Source of the DNA: Acidisoma cellulosilyticum
Lineage (GTDB): Bacteria; Pseudomonadota; Alphaproteobacteria; Acetobacterales; Acetobacteraceae
NCBI RefSeq assembly: GCF_020621385.1
Contig: NZ_JAESVA010000003.1
Location: 496,001 to 560,000, forward strand
Direction of reading: 5' to 3'
Length of the DNA stretch: 64,000 nt
Each line of letters opens with the position of its first letter. Position 1 is the stretch's first letter. A program made the position numbers and the translations under genes. The notes below the pieces were generated by a model. That model was given only the letters and a program-made list of their open reading frames with translations. It was not told the origin of the DNA and did no database searches. Positions 20,283-30,345 of the stretch are shown here, one piece after another.

Positions 20283-21325
20283 TGGCAAGCCAAGCGCATC
20301 CTTTGATCGACCCGTTCGGCCGCGCGATTTCCTATCTCCGCATCTCGGTCACCGATCGCTGCGACCTTCGTTGTGTCTATTGCATGCAGGAACACATGAC
20401 CTTCCTGCCGCGCGAGGAGCTGCTGACCTTCGAGGAATTGGAGCGGCTGGGGCGCCTGTTCATCCGCCTCGGCACCACCAAGCTGCGCATCACGGGCGGC
20501 GAGCCGCTGGTTCGCCGCGACGTCATGCAGCTGATCGCCTCACTCGGTCAGGATATCGGTCAGGACGGGGCTATGGGCGGTTTGCAGGAGCTGACGCTCA
20601 CCACCAATGGCAGCCAGCTCGCCCGCCATGCGGCGGCGCTGGTGCATGCCGGCATGCGCCGCATCAATGTCAGCCTCGACACGCTCAACCCCGACCGCTT
20701 CCGAACGATTACCCGTGGCGGCCGGCTGGAGCAGACGCTGGACGGCCTTCTTGCCGCCAAGGCCGCCGGATTGCACATCAAGATCAATACGGTGGCATTG
20801 CGCGGGCTGAACGAGGATGAGATCGACGATCTGATCGCCTGGTGCGGCATGCAGGGTTTCGACCTCTGCCTGATCGAGACCATGCCTCTGGGCGAGACCG
20901 GGGAGAACAGGCTCGACCAGTATCTGCCGCTGTCGGTTCTGCGTCCGAAGCTGGAGCGACGCTGGACGCTGACGCGCGAGCTTAAGCCGGAAACGGCCGT
21001 CACCGGCATCGCGCCGGGGCCGGCGCGCTATTGGCGGATTGCCGAAACCGGCGGGCGGATCGGCTTCATCACGCCGCTGACCGAGCATTTCTGCGATAGT
21101 TGCAACCGCGTGCGGCTGACCTGCACGGGCACGCTGTTCATGTGCCTCGGCCAGGAAGACCAGGCCGATCTGCGCACGCCGCTGCGGGCGGGGGCCAGCG
21201 ATCAGGATATGGAAATGCTGGTGCGGGACGCCATTGCGCGCAAGCCGCACAAGCATGACTTCATGATCGCGCCTGACGCGCCCCAGAAACAGCTAACCCG
21301 CCACATGAGTGTGACGGGCGGCTGA
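20282..21325 (+). CDS. moaA: GTP 3',8-cyclase (molybdenum cofactor biosynthesis protein A)
   Basis: MoaA is the radical-SAM enzyme that starts molybdopterin synthesis from GTP. The N-terminal cluster motif CDLRCVYC, the [12 protein letters not shown] block, and the C-terminal second cluster cysteines in [18 protein letters not shown] are all present. The protein is 347 residues. ATG 20282 overlaps the TGA of the DUF3553 gene; a TTG one codon earlier is less likely. The usual C-terminal GG pair appears as the last two residues (SVTGG). Confidence 0.96.
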   Translation: MASQAHPLIDPFGRAISYLRISVTDRCDLRCVYCMQEHMTFLPREELLTFEELERLGRLFIRLGTTKLRITGGEPLVRRDVMQLIASLGQDIGQDGAMGGLQELTLTTNGSQLARHAAALVHAGMRRINVSLDTLNPDRFRTITRGGRLEQTLDGLLAAKAAGLHIKINTVALRGLNEDEIDDLIAWCGMQGFDLCLIETMPLGETGENRLDQYLPLSVLRPKLERRWTLTRELKPETAVTGIAPGPARYWRIAETGGRIGFITPLTEHFCDSCNRVRLTCTGTLFMCLGQEDQADLRTPLRAGASDQDMEMLVRDAIARKPHKHDFMIAPDAPQKQLTRHMSVTGG

Positions 21326-21346
21326 TAGCGCGGTTCGTTCAGGCAA

Positions 21347-21371
21347 ACGCCTCTGCTGAAGGCAGAGGCGT
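21347..21371. terminator. Convergent hairpin between moaA and rpmB
   Basis: A perfect 10-bp stem, ACGCCTCTGC/GCAGAGGCGT, with a 5-base loop lies between the two convergent genes. The U-tract is weak on both strands (TTTG on the minus side), so it may terminate both transcripts inefficiently. Confidence 0.6.
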
Positions 21372-21385
21372 CAATCCGTCAGAAT

Positions 21386-21697
21386 TCAGGCGGTCGGGGC
21401 GGCGGCAGCGCTCTTGCGGGCGGCGGCGCGCTCAAGGCGACGCTTGATCACCTTCGCTTCGAGCGTCAGGCGGCTCGTGGGCGTGCTGAGCAGGAAGTTG
21501 TCGATCCCGCCATTGTGCTCGATCGTGCGCAGGCCGCGCGGCGTGACGCGCAGGCTGATCGGGGCACCCAGGATCTCAGACATCACGGACGCGTCCTGAA
21601 CATTGGGCAGGAAGCGGCGGCGGGTCTTGTTATTGGCGTGGCTGACATTGTTGCCAGACATAACGCCCTTACCGGTAATTTCGCAGCGACGGGACAT
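21386..21697 (-). CDS. rpmB: 50S ribosomal protein L28
   Basis: L28 binds near the base of the large ribosomal subunit. The protein opens with the family signature [29 protein letters not shown] and has the alphaproteobacterial length of 103 residues, with an Ala/Lys/Arg-rich C-terminal tail that is longer than in E. coli. It stands alone, convergent with moaA and separated from the ABC-exporter operon by 137 bases, so it probably has its own promoter just upstream. Confidence 0.96.
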   Translation of the reverse strand: MSRRCEITGKGVMSGNNVSHANNKTRRRFLPNVQDASVMSEILGAPISLRVTPRGLRTIEHNGGIDNFLLSTPTSRLTLEAKVIKRRLERAAARKSAAAAPTA

Positions 21698-21834
21698 AGG
21701 AACCTCGACACATCAAACAGGAATTCTCGCGCATAAAACCGTCACGCGGCATCCCGACGGAGGCGGGCTTATGACGAAAGGAGCGCCGAGCGTCAAGCAG
21801 CAGCGCCCGATTCTTATCGCCCACCGTGAGGGGG

Positions 21835-22113
21835 TCAGGCATGCCCCTTCGCGGGCGGATGCGAAAGTTCGGCCATTTCGCCCGATTCCACGCTCGCCCG
21901 CGCCTGATCCAGCACCGCCAGCACAGCGCCGCGCGGCAGATTGCCGGACAGCATGCCGAGCGCGCCGCCGAGCAGGGCGGAGGCGATGGAGATCGGGTCG
22001 ATATGCTCTTTCGTCATATATTCGATCGCCTGATCCACCACCGCGCCGGCATGGCGCAGATTGGGATTGGCTTCCGCCAGACCTTCGAAATCAGGAGGAT
22101 TGTGGTCGCTCAT
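21835..22113 (-). CDS. Small conserved protein of unknown function
   Basis: A 92-residue acidic protein with two helical segments (GAVVDQAIEYMTKEHIDPIS, GALGMLSGNLPRGAVLAVLDQAR) and a mildly hydrophobic glycine-rich middle. I do not recognise the family. ATG 22113 overlaps the stop of the Atm1-like ABC exporter (ATGA), so it is translated from the exporter message and may be a partner or regulator of it. No signal peptide, cysteines or metal motifs are visible. Confidence 0.7.
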   Translation of the reverse strand: MSDHNPPDFEGLAEANPNLRHAGAVVDQAIEYMTKEHIDPISIASALLGGALGMLSGNLPRGAVLAVLDQARASVESGEMAELSHPPAKGHA

Positions 22114-24071
22114 TCGGTTATTTCCTTTGTCGAATAGGACGAGGCCAAATCTGGCCGGTCCCGCGGACCTTGATCCCGATCGGTGCCAAGGTCAGAGAGC
22201 GCCTGCTCGGCGGCAGCCCCCTCCTCCTGTTCGGCTTGCGCCGCCCACATCTTGGCATAGATGCCGCCACGGGCGAGCAAATTCCAGTGGCTGCCGCGCT
22301 CTGCGACCTGGCCTTGTTCCAGCACCAGGATTTCATCGGCATCGACGACCGTGGACAGCCGATGCGCGATCGTCAGCGTCGTGCGGTCCCGTGCGATCGC
22401 CCGCAACGCCGTCTGGATTTCCTGCTCGGTCTTGGTGTCGAGCGCGCTGGTCGCCTCATCCAGGATGAGAATGGCCGGGTTTTTCAGCAGCGTGCGCGCA
22501 ATGGCGACGCGCTGCTTCTCCCCGCCCGAGAGCTTCAGCCCGCGCTCGCCGACCTTGGTCTCGTAGCCCTGGGGCAAGGTCTTGATGAAGGCGTCAAGCT
22601 GGGCGAGGCGCGCGGCCTCCTCGACCTCGGCCTCACTCGCGCCAGGACGGCCGTAGGCGATGTTGTAGCGGATGGTGTCGTTGAACAGCACCGTATCCTG
22701 CGGCACGACCCCGATCACGGCCCTGATGCTGTCCTGGGTCAGATCGCGCAGGTCCTGCCCGTCGATGCAGATGGCGCCTGAATTGGCGTCATAGAAGCGG
22801 AACAGCAGCCGCGTCAGGGTGGATTTGCCCGCACCCGTCGGGCCGACCACGGCCAGATTGCCGCCGGCCGGGATCGCGAAGCTGACGCCCTTGAGGATTT
22901 CCCGCTCCGGATTGTAGCCGAAACGGACATCCTCGAAGGCGAGAGCGGCGGTGCGGCCCTGCGGCACCAGCGCATGCGCGCCCGGACGATCCGCGATCTC
23001 GGCGCCTACGCGCATGAGGCGGAACAGATGCTCGGTATCGACCAGCCCCTGCTTCACCTCCCGATAGACGAAACCCAGGAAATTCAGCGGCGTATAGAGC
23101 TGCATGAGATAGGTATTGGCGAGCACGAAGCGCCCGACCGACATATGGCCCGATGCCACGCCCTGCGCTGACAGCAGCATGATGGCGCCGAGCGCGAGCG
23201 CGATGATGACGGATTGCCCGACATTGAGCAGGTTGAGCGTTACCTGGGAGCGTACGGCCGCCCGCTCGTATTTTTCCAGCGCCTTGTCGAAACGGCTGAT
23301 TTCCAGCCTCTCATTGCCGAAATACTTCACCGTCTCGTAGTTCAGCAGGCTGTCGACGGCCTTGGTCTGCGCATCGGCGTCCGAATCATTCATCAGCCGC
23401 CGGTAGCGCACCCGGTAATTGGTGAAGACCAGCGTGAAGCCGACATAAAGGGCGACCGCGACCAGCGTCGTCAGCGCATAGCGCCAGCCGAAAATGCGCC
23501 ACATGATGATCGTGACAAGGGCCAGCTCGAACAGCGTCGGCACGATATTGAAGACGGCGAAGCGCAGCACCTGTTCGATACCCGTCGTGCCACGGTCGAT
23601 GGCGCGGGACAGGCCGCCGGTATGCCGATCCAGGTGGAAGCGCAATGACAGCTTGTGCAGATGCTCGAAGGTCTGGGACGCGATGCGGCGGACGGCGCGC
23701 TGCTGGACGGCGGCAAAGACCGCGTCCCGCAATTCGGCGAAAGCACCGGAGGCGATGCGCAGCAGGCAATAGCCGATGATCAGCGCGACGGGGACAGTAA
23801 TGGCGGCAGCGGCTGCCCCATTGCCAAGCGCATGCGCGCCCTTGGGCGCCAGATGGTCCACGGCCTTGGCGTAGAAGATCGGGATATAGACGGTCGCGAC
23901 CTTGGCCAAAATGAGGAGAGCGACAGCCGCCACCACCCGCATACGGGCCATGGTATCGCCCGGCGGCCAGAGGTAGGGAAGAAGCATCCGCAGCGTATGG
24001 GCAGTGGTCGCGGTCTCGCCGGCCGCTGCCGCACCTTGACCTACGGGATTAGATGTCGGGGCATCGGCCAT
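22110..24071 (-). CDS. ABC exporter, Atm1/HMT1 (ABCB7) family
   Basis: A half-transporter of 653 residues: six membrane helices in the first 330 residues, then an ATPase domain with Walker [11 protein letters not shown], signature [14 protein letters not shown], Walker [14 protein letters not shown] and the H-loop TIAHRLSTV. The membrane part ([52 protein letters not shown]) is that of Atm1/ABCB7 proteins, which in bacteria export glutathione-bound metals or sulfur compounds. ATG 24071 is preferred over the ATG nine bases upstream. It is divergent from the Nudix gene and coupled to the small downstream gene. Glutathione synthesis is encoded at 8.6 kb. Confidence 0.92.
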   Translation of the reverse strand: MADAPTSNPVGQGAAAAGETATTAHTLRMLLPYLWPPGDTMARMRVVAAVALLILAKVATVYIPIFYAKAVDHLAPKGAHALGNGAAAAAITVPVALIIGYCLLRIASGAFAELRDAVFAAVQQRAVRRIASQTFEHLHKLSLRFHLDRHTGGLSRAIDRGTTGIEQVLRFAVFNIVPTLFELALVTIIMWRIFGWRYALTTLVAVALYVGFTLVFTNYRVRYRRLMNDSDADAQTKAVDSLLNYETVKYFGNERLEISRFDKALEKYERAAVRSQVTLNLLNVGQSVIIALALGAIMLLSAQGVASGHMSVGRFVLANTYLMQLYTPLNFLGFVYREVKQGLVDTEHLFRLMRVGAEIADRPGAHALVPQGRTAALAFEDVRFGYNPEREILKGVSFAIPAGGNLAVVGPTGAGKSTLTRLLFRFYDANSGAICIDGQDLRDLTQDSIRAVIGVVPQDTVLFNDTIRYNIAYGRPGASEAEVEEAARLAQLDAFIKTLPQGYETKVGERGLKLSGGEKQRVAIARTLLKNPAILILDEATSALDTKTEQEIQTALRAIARDRTTLTIAHRLSTVVDADEILVLEQGQVAERGSHWNLLARGGIYAKMWAAQAEQEEGAAAEQALSDLGTDRDQGPRDRPDLASSYSTKEITE

Positions 24072-24118
24072 GGCTCGCATGTGGCATGCGCCCTTCCCCT
24101 TGCAAAGGCTTCTTGCGC

Positions 24119-24967
24119 ATGGCTGACAGCGTTGCCGATTTCTTCCAGCGGCATATTACATCTTCGCGTAGCGCGACCTTGCCGGGGGACCGCGTTTTGT
24201 TTCGGCTCGGGGATCGCGCGGTCGGCTGGCTTAAGCCCGATTTCGCCCGCGCCCTCGCCCAGACGGCCGGCATCGCGCCCAACCTGGATGGTGGCGTGAC
24301 CCTGCCCCAGGCCCGCGCGGCCGCGCTGCCGGCTCTGGCACAAGCGATGGGGGAGGCCGGCTGGTTCCGCCTGCGGGGGGAAATGTTCGACGTCCGCGCG
24401 GGGGACGAAGGCCCCGCCGTCACCATGCTGGATCGCGGCGCCGTGCCCTCCTTCGGCATCCTCTCTCACGGCGTTCACTGCAACGGTCTGGTGGAGCGCG
24501 CGGATGGGCTGCACCTATGGGTCGCCCGGCGTTCGGCCAGCAAACTGCTGGACCCCGGCAAGCTCGACCATATCGTCGCCGGCGGCATCTCCGCCGGCAT
24601 GGGGGCCGATGACACGATGATCAAGGAAGCGGGCGAGGAAGCCGGCATTCCTCCGGCGCTGGCGGCCCGCGCCCAGCGCGTCGGGCGCCTGCGCTACGAT
24701 ATGGAACGTCCAGAAGGGCTGCGGCGCGACCTGCTCTATTGCTACGACCTTGTTTTGCCGCAGGATTTTACGCCCGTCCCGAGTGACGGCGAGGTCGAAG
24801 CCTTCGAGCTTTGGCCCATAGAGCAGGCGGTGGAGGCGGTCCGCACCAGCGATCATTTCAAGTTCAATGTGAACCTTGTGCTGATCGATCTTTTCCTGCG
24901 CCGTGATCTTATCGCGCCCGCCGAAGCGGCTCACGCTTTGCGACAGGGATTGGATCAGCCGGCATGA
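24119..24967 (+). CDS. Nudix hydrolase with N-terminal DUF4743-like domain
   Basis: The first 120 residues resemble DUF4743 (DRVLFRLGDRAVGWLKPDFA, HGVHCNGLV), found in front of Nudix domains in Tnr3-like proteins that hydrolyse oxidised thiamine diphosphates. The Nudix box reads GGISAGMGADDTMIKEAGEEAGI: the core KEAGEEAG is intact, but the glutamate of the first half (GX5E) is replaced by glycine, as in this subfamily. The thiamine-damage role is inference. ATG 24119 is 47 bases from the divergent ABC exporter start. Confidence 0.85.
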   Translation: MADSVADFFQRHITSSRSATLPGDRVLFRLGDRAVGWLKPDFARALAQTAGIAPNLDGGVTLPQARAAALPALAQAMGEAGWFRLRGEMFDVRAGDEGPAVTMLDRGAVPSFGILSHGVHCNGLVERADGLHLWVARRSASKLLDPGKLDHIVAGGISAGMGADDTMIKEAGEEAGIPPALAARAQRVGRLRYDMERPEGLRRDLLYCYDLVLPQDFTPVPSDGEVEAFELWPIEQAVEAVRTSDHFKFNVNLVLIDLFLRRDLIAPAEAAHALRQGLDQPA

Positions 24968-25123
24968 AAGTGTCGTATAAAAACTTTTAAATTCAGCACT
25001 TTATCCGGTAACACTGGGCAACAATCATTGACTGGCTGTTGCCATTAATGAATGCTTCTCTGCTCCCCAGATTAACAGAGGCTGTTTTTGGCCTTTCGCT
25101 TGGATGAACTGGGGACTGAAGGC

Positions 25124-26107
25124 ATGGATGGACTGCCGGGATATTATACCGAGACGGCAATCCCTGCTGCATCCCGCACGATCCGTAACGCCATCGATTG
25201 TTGCGGCGTCGGCCTGCACACGGGGCGCAATACCCGGCTGGTTCTTCTGCCGGCCGCTATCGGCACGGGCATCGTCTTCCGCCGCACCGATGTCGGGATC
25301 GAAATCCCCGCCCTTTTCGACCGCGTGCTCGACACCCGGCTTTGCACCAAGCTGACCTCGGCTGAGCGGCCGGACATCTCCGTCGGCACGATCGAACACA
25401 TCATGGCGGCCCTCGCCGCCCTCGCGATCGACAATATCATCGTCGAGGTTGACGGTCCGGAAGTGCCTATTCTGGATGGCTCGGCCGCGCCCTTCCTGTT
25501 CCTGCTCGACTGCGCCGGCTTGGTCGATCTCGCGGCCCCGCGCGAGATGATCGAAATCCTGCGCACCGTGACCGTCACCGACAAGGGCGCGACCGCGACG
25601 TTCGAGCCGCTGCCCGCCGGCGGTAGCTGGGTCGGGCTAGACCTTTCGGTCTCGATCGATTTCGCGGCCGGCGCCATCGGCTGCCAGTCCCTCGACCTGC
25701 GCCTGACCGAGACAAGCTTCCGTCAGGAACTCGCCCGCGCGCGCACCTTTGCCCAGGCGCATGAAATTGATCAGCTGCGCGCCGCCGGCCTTGCCCTGGG
25801 TGGCAGCCTGGACAATGCCGTTCTGATCGACGGTGAAGATATCGTGAACCCGGCGGGCCTGCGCATGAGCCACGAGTTCGTCCGCCACAAGGTGCTGGAC
25901 GCGGTGGGCGATCTGTCGCTGGCCGGCGCCGCGATCATCGGCCGTTTCACGGGTGACCGTTCGGGCCATCGCACCAACAACCTGCTGCTGCGCGCGCTGT
26001 TCGCGGATCCCGCCGCTTTCCGCCGTGTCACGGCCGGCGGCATGATCAGCCGCAGCTATGGCAGTGCTATGCAGATGCCGCTGGGAATTGCGGCCTCCGC
26101 CGCCTGA
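25124..26107 (+). CDS. lpxC: UDP-3-O-acyl-N-acetylglucosamine deacetylase
   Basis: LpxC catalyses the committed, zinc-dependent step of lipid A synthesis. The protein has the start CCGVGLHTGRNTRLVL, the TIEHIMAALAALAIDN zinc-histidine block, DGSAAPFLFLL, and the C-terminal HKVLDAVGDLSLAG with the second zinc site and active residues. ATG 25124 gives 327 residues; a TTG at 25088 in the same frame is possible but unneeded. It is not in the usual ftsZ-lpxC cluster; lolA follows, so this stretch serves the envelope. Confidence 0.95.
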   Translation: MDGLPGYYTETAIPAASRTIRNAIDCCGVGLHTGRNTRLVLLPAAIGTGIVFRRTDVGIEIPALFDRVLDTRLCTKLTSAERPDISVGTIEHIMAALAALAIDNIIVEVDGPEVPILDGSAAPFLFLLDCAGLVDLAAPREMIEILRTVTVTDKGATATFEPLPAGGSWVGLDLSVSIDFAAGAIGCQSLDLRLTETSFRQELARARTFAQAHEIDQLRAAGLALGGSLDNAVLIDGEDIVNPAGLRMSHEFVRHKVLDAVGDLSLAGAAIIGRFTGDRSGHRTNNLLLRALFADPAAFRRVTAGGMISRSYGSAMQMPLGIAASAA

Positions 26108-26191
26108 GCAGCGGCTACCCAACAATTCCTTAATCCGGCTGACACCGGAAACGACTTCTCAATTGGCCCTGGCGATGCCACATCCGGTGCC

Positions 26192-26833
26192 ATGAACCGT
26201 CGTATTCTTCTCGCTGCTCTACCGGCCCTCGCTCTGACGCTGGCGGCCCTGCCGTTTGGCGGGGCGCATGCGCAATTGGTATCTGCCCCACCCTCGACCC
26301 CGCAGGATCAGACCGATATCGCCGCCATTCAGACCTATCTGAACGGCGTGAAATCGCTCAAGGCGCGCTTCCTGCAGGTCGATGCCAGTGGCAATTCCAT
26401 CGGCGGCAATGTCTGGATGATGCGGCCCGGCCGCATGCGGTTCGAATATGATCCGCCGGACAAAATGTTGCTCGTCGCGGGTCACGGCTTGCTTGTCTAT
26501 TATGACCCGGCTGTGAAGCAGACGACGAATATCTTCCTCTCCTCGACCCCGCTCGGCCTGCTGCTGCAGGACAATCTGAAACTGTCCGGCGACGTCACCG
26601 TCACCGGCATCGCCCGTGCCAAAGGGCAGATCCAGCTCACGATCATCCGCACCGGCAAGGAAGGGGCGGGGTCGATCACGCTGATTTTCGCGACCGACCC
26701 GATGACGCTGCGCAGCTGGATCATCCGCGACGCGCAAGGTCGGCAGACCCAGATCAGCCTCTATGACGTGACCTATGGCGGCGATTACCCGAACAGCATG
26801 TTCACCTTTGTGGGCCCGCAATTCGAGCACTAA
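26192..26833 (+). CDS. lolA: Outer-membrane lipoprotein carrier protein LolA
   Basis: LolA ferries lipoproteins across the periplasm from LolCDE to the outer membrane. The 213-residue precursor has a signal peptide (residues 1-28, hydrophobic LLAALPALALTLAALPF, cleavage near AHA) and the LolA beta-sheet pattern: VKSLKARFLQVDASGNSIGG, MMRPGRMRFEYDPPDKMLLV, GHGLLVYYDPAVKQTTNIF and LLQDNLKLSGDV. Clients encoded nearby would be BamD, LptE and the DUF3576 lipoprotein. It lies 84 bases after lpxC on the same strand. Confidence 0.93.
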   Translation: MNRRILLAALPALALTLAALPFGGAHAQLVSAPPSTPQDQTDIAAIQTYLNGVKSLKARFLQVDASGNSIGGNVWMMRPGRMRFEYDPPDKMLLVAGHGLLVYYDPAVKQTTNIFLSSTPLGLLLQDNLKLSGDVTVTGIARAKGQIQLTIIRTGKEGAGSITLIFATDPMTLRSWIIRDAQGRQTQISLYDVTYGGDYPNSMFTFVGPQFEH

Positions 26834-26931
26834 GCAGCCGCGCGCAGAAACCGATATTGCGCTGCGGCAAAAGCCTGTAGGGGAACCAGCTTCGGCCAAG
26901 CTTGGCTTCCCCCTTCCCGGCAAATTTCGAC

Positions 26932-28563
26932 ATGATCAAGATTGACGGCCTTATCTTCAACGCCTGGGGACGACGCTTTTTCGACCGGGCGTCCGTCACC
27001 CTGCCCGTCAATGCCAAGGTCGGCCTCGTCGGCCGCAACGGCGTCGGCAAATCGACGCTGTTCAAGCTCATCCTCGGCTCATTGCAGGCCGATAGCGGCG
27101 AAATCGTCATCCCCCGCGCGGCTCGCGTCGCGGCGGTGGACCAGGAACATGCGGCGACCCCGATCTCCCTGCTGGAAACGATCCTCGCCGCCGATACCGA
27201 ACGTGACGCGCTCAATGCCGAGCTGGAAACGGCAGAGCCCGAGCGAATGGGCGATATCTATGGCCGGCTGATCGAAATCGACGCCGACCGCGCGCCGGCC
27301 CGCGCCGGCGAAATTCTCGGCGGTCTCGGCTTTTCGATCGAGGATCTGGACCGGCCGATGGCCGAATTCTCGGGCGGCTGGCGAATGCGCGTGGCCCTCG
27401 CCTCCGCCTTGTTCGCCCAGCCCGACCTGCTGCTGCTCGATGAGCCGACCAATTATCTCGATCTTGAAGGCGCGCTTTGGCTGGAAGCGCGGCTGCAGAA
27501 ATACCCCTATTCCGCGCTCATCATCAGCCATGACCGCGAATTGCTGAACAATTCCGTGCAGAACATCCTGCATGTGAACGAGGGCAAGCTCGACCTCTAT
27601 ACCGGCGGCTATGATGATTTCGAGCGCCAGCGGGCCGAGAAGCTGCGCCTGCAAGCCTCGTCCCGCGCCAAGCAGGAAGCCGAGCGCGCGCATCTGCAAA
27701 GCTTCGTTGACCGCTTCCGCGCCAAGGCCAGCAAGGCCGCGCAGGCGCAGTCGCGCATGAAGCGCCTCGCCAAGCTGGAACCCATCGGCGAGACGATCGA
27801 GGAGCGGGTCGCGCCCTTCATGCTGCCCTCGCCCGCGCGGCCCTTGGCGCCGCCGCTGATGCGGCTGGAAGGGGTCGATGTCGGCTACGGCGAGGACCCG
27901 CCGATCCTCAAAGGTCTCAACCTCCGGCTCGATATCGACGATCGTATCGGGCTGCTGGGCGTGAACGGCGCCGGCAAATCGACCTTCGCCAAAATGGCGG
28001 CCGGCGCGCTCGCGATCCGCTCAGGCCATATGCAGCGCGAAGGCCGCATCAAGGTCGGCTGGTTCCACCAGCATCAGATCGAGGCGCTGGACCCGGACGA
28101 TACCCCGCTTGAGATCATCAGCCGCACTTTGCCGGAGATCAGCGAATCCGCCCGCCGGTCCCGCTTGGCGCAATGGGGCCTGGCGCGTTCGAAGCAGGAG
28201 ACGACGGTCTTCGACCTGTCGGGCGGAGAGCGGGCGCGGCTATTGCTCAACCTCGTGGCCCAGGCCGCGCCGCATCTGCTGATCCTCGATGAGCCGACGA
28301 ACCATCTCGATATCGACAGCCGCCGCGCGCTGCTGGATGCGTTGAACGAGTATGAGGGCGCGGTGATCCTCATCACCCATGACCGGTCGCTGATGGAGTT
28401 GGTCGCCGACCGGCTTTGGCTGGCGGCCGACGGCACGGTCGCGCCCTTCGACGGCGATATGGACGATTACGCGAAATTCGTGCTTGAGCGGGCGAAGGGT
28501 GGCGCGGCGCCAACGCAGATCGCGCGCGAAGGCAATAGCAAGAAGAAGAAAAAGAAGGGCTGA
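26932..28563 (+). CDS. ABC-F family ATPase
   Basis: A soluble protein of 543 residues with two ABC ATPase domains and no membrane segments. Domain 1 has GRNGVGKST, FSGGWRMR and LLLLDEPTNYLD; domain 2 has GVNGAGKST, LSGGERARLLL and LLILDEPTNHLD. The linker contains the charged arm helices (RQRAEKLRLQASSRAKQEAER). ABC-F proteins act on ribosomes; this one looks closest to the Uup/YheS housekeeping groups rather than to resistance factors, which is a judgement from sequence flavour. ATG 26932 starts the first strand. The C-terminus ends in a run of six lysines. Confidence 0.92.
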   Translation: MIKIDGLIFNAWGRRFFDRASVTLPVNAKVGLVGRNGVGKSTLFKLILGSLQADSGEIVIPRAARVAAVDQEHAATPISLLETILAADTERDALNAELETAEPERMGDIYGRLIEIDADRAPARAGEILGGLGFSIEDLDRPMAEFSGGWRMRVALASALFAQPDLLLLDEPTNYLDLEGALWLEARLQKYPYSALIISHDRELLNNSVQNILHVNEGKLDLYTGGYDDFERQRAEKLRLQASSRAKQEAERAHLQSFVDRFRAKASKAAQAQSRMKRLAKLEPIGETIEERVAPFMLPSPARPLAPPLMRLEGVDVGYGEDPPILKGLNLRLDIDDRIGLLGVNGAGKSTFAKMAAGALAIRSGHMQREGRIKVGWFHQHQIEALDPDDTPLEIISRTLPEISESARRSRLAQWGLARSKQETTVFDLSGGERARLLLNLVAQAAPHLLILDEPTNHLDIDSRRALLDALNEYEGAVILITHDRSLMELVADRLWLAADGTVAPFDGDMDDYAKFVLERAKGGAAPTQIAREGNSKKKKKKG

Positions 28564-28565
28564 AT

Positions 28566-28731
28566 CGTCATCCGCGTGCTGGTCACGCGGACCCACTCAT
28601 CGTGGCGTTTCGGCGGCGGCCCCTTCTATGGTCGTCCCCGCGCTTGTCGCGGGGATCTACCCAGCGCGGCGCCCTGACGGTGTTCGCGCGCCAAAGCGGG
28701 TAGACCCGCGGAACGAGTCCGCGGGCGACTA
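28566..28731. repeat. Family A repeat: half unit plus complete core
   Basis: A hairpin beginning GTCATCCGCGTGCTG (from 28568) is followed by a full core at about 28631-28729, CCCCGCG-N4-CGCGGGG at the left and CCCGCGG-N7-CCGCGGG at the right, ending GCGAC and TA. Only the core is present; there is no GTCAGGTTT terminal repeat. Confidence 0.72.
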
Positions 28732-28739
28732 AAATGCAA

Positions 28740-29147
28740 TCAGCTGCGATACAGCGCGTCCGGCGACACTTCCGGCGCGGCGATCTCCACCAGCCCCTCG
28801 GGCCGGGCGGCGCGGTAGAAGCAGGACCGCCGACCGGTATGGCAGGCGACGCCGGTCTGATCGACCAGCAGCAGCAAGGCGTCACCGTCACAATCCAGGC
28901 GCAGATCGACCAGCCGCTGGGTCTGGCCCGAGCTTTCGCCCTTGCGCCAAAGCTTGCCCCGGCTGCGGCTGAAATAGCAGACGCGGCGGGTGGCCAGCGT
29001 CTCCGCCAGCGCCTCGGCGTTCATCCAGGCCATCATCAGCACTTCGCCGGTATCGTGCTGTTGCGCGATCGCGGCCACCAGCCCGTCCGCGTTGAAGGCA
29101 ACCTCCTTCAACACGGCGTCGATGTCGTCAGCCACCTGTGACCTCAT
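28740..29147 (-). CDS. hisI: Phosphoribosyl-AMP cyclohydrolase
   Basis: HisI opens the adenine ring of PR-AMP, the third step of histidine synthesis. Signature blocks are [30 protein letters not shown] and [26 protein letters not shown], containing the zinc cysteines and metal-binding aspartates. The 135-residue single-domain form without the HisE domain is normal for alphaproteobacteria. ATG 29147 overlaps the end of metC by 20 bases, and a GTG at 29135 is an alternative. It sits last in the sseA-metC-hisI run; the rest of the histidine operon is elsewhere. Confidence 0.95.
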   Translation of the reverse strand: MRSQVADDIDAVLKEVAFNADGLVAAIAQQHDTGEVLMMAWMNAEALAETLATRRVCYFSRSRGKLWRKGESSGQTQRLVDLRLDCDGDALLLLVDQTGVACHTGRRSCFYRAARPEGLVEIAAPEVSPDALYRS

Positions 29148-30345
29148 TCAGCTTCGCAAAGCCGCGTTCCAGATCGGCCTTGATATCGGCGACGTCTTCC
29201 AGGCCGATGTGAAGCCGCATCATCTCGCCACCGAACTTACCGGTGCCGGCCGTGCGCTGGATGGTGCCGGAGGTCGGCAGGATCAGGCTCTCGAACCCAC
29301 CCCAGGACGCGCCGATACCGAACAGCGTCATGCCGTCGATCATGGCCCCGACCGCATCGACGCCGTGATTGGGCTTCAGCACGACGCCGAACAGGCTGGA
29401 CGCGCCGGTGAAATCACGCTTCCACAGCGCGTGGCCCGGGCTGTCCGGCAATGCCGGATGCAGGACGCGCAGCACTTCCGGCCGCTCGGCCAGCCAGTTT
29501 GCCACTTCAAGCCCCGCCGCCATCTGGTGCTTCAGACGCACGCCCAGGCTGCGGATACCGCGCAGCGCCAGCCAGCAATCATCGGGGCTGGCATATTGGC
29601 CCAGCGCCATGGAAGCGTCGCGCAAGCGGTGCCAATCGCTCTCATCCGCGACCGTCACGGCGCCGAGGATGATATCAGAATGGCCGCCGATATATTTCGT
29701 CGCCGCCTGGATCGAGACATCGACGCCATGGCGGAAGGGCTGAAAGAAGTGGATGCCCCAGGTATTGTCCATCAGCACGCGGGCGCCATGGGCATGGGCG
29801 ACGGCGGAGAGCGCCGGCACGTCCTGCACCTCGAACGTATGGCTGCCGGGGCTTTCCAGAAACAGAACGCGGGTCTCGGGGCGCATCAGCCCTTCCAGGG
29901 CCTCGGGCGTGATCATCGGGTCGTAATAGGTCGTCTTGATGCCAAGACCGGCCAGCATGCCGTCGCAGAAACGGCGGGTCGGGCCATAGACGCAATCCGG
30001 CACCAGCACATGCTCGCCCGTCTTCAGGAAAGCGAGCAGCGGCGTCGTGATGGCCGAAAGACCGGAGGAGACGATCTGGCAGCGGGTGCCGCCCTCGATC
30101 TCCGCGATGGCGTTTTCCAGCGCGAAATGCGTCGGCGTGCCATGGGTGCCGTAGACCATCGCCTGTTCGTTCCGCAGGCTTTCCACGCTCTTGCGATGCG
30201 CGAGATCGGGATGCAGCACGGTCGATCCGCGAACGACGGCGGTATTGACGAAGCCATGGGCCCGCGCACCTGGGCGCCCGACCTGCGTCAGCCGCGTCGC
30301 GAAACGCGTGGTCTCTGAAGTCTCGTCCAGTCGATCATCCGGCAT
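29128..30345 (-). CDS. metC: Cystathionine beta-lyase (PLP-dependent)
   Basis: A Cys/Met-metabolism PLP enzyme that cleaves cystathionine to homocysteine. The 405 residues show [37 protein letters not shown] (cofactor phosphate site), [11 protein letters not shown] and the Schiff-base lysine in [13 protein letters not shown], with the C-terminal [17 protein letters not shown]. The YGTHGTPT block and overall form fit the alphaproteobacterial cystathionine beta-lyase branch rather than gamma-synthase. ATG 30345 overlaps the sseA end by 11 bases; the earlier in-frame ATGs lie inside sseA. It forms a sulfur-metabolism unit with sseA. Confidence 0.93.
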   Translation of the reverse strand: MPDDRLDETSETTRFATRLTQVGRPGARAHGFVNTAVVRGSTVLHPDLAHRKSVESLRNEQAMVYGTHGTPTHFALENAIAEIEGGTRCQIVSSGLSAITTPLLAFLKTGEHVLVPDCVYGPTRRFCDGMLAGLGIKTTYYDPMITPEALEGLMRPETRVLFLESPGSHTFEVQDVPALSAVAHAHGARVLMDNTWGIHFFQPFRHGVDVSIQAATKYIGGHSDIILGAVTVADESDWHRLRDASMALGQYASPDDCWLALRGIRSLGVRLKHQMAAGLEVANWLAERPEVLRVLHPALPDSPGHALWKRDFTGASSLFGVVLKPNHGVDAVGAMIDGMTLFGIGASWGGFESLILPTSGTIQRTAGTGKFGGEMMRLHIGLEDVADIKADLERGFAKLNEVTGG

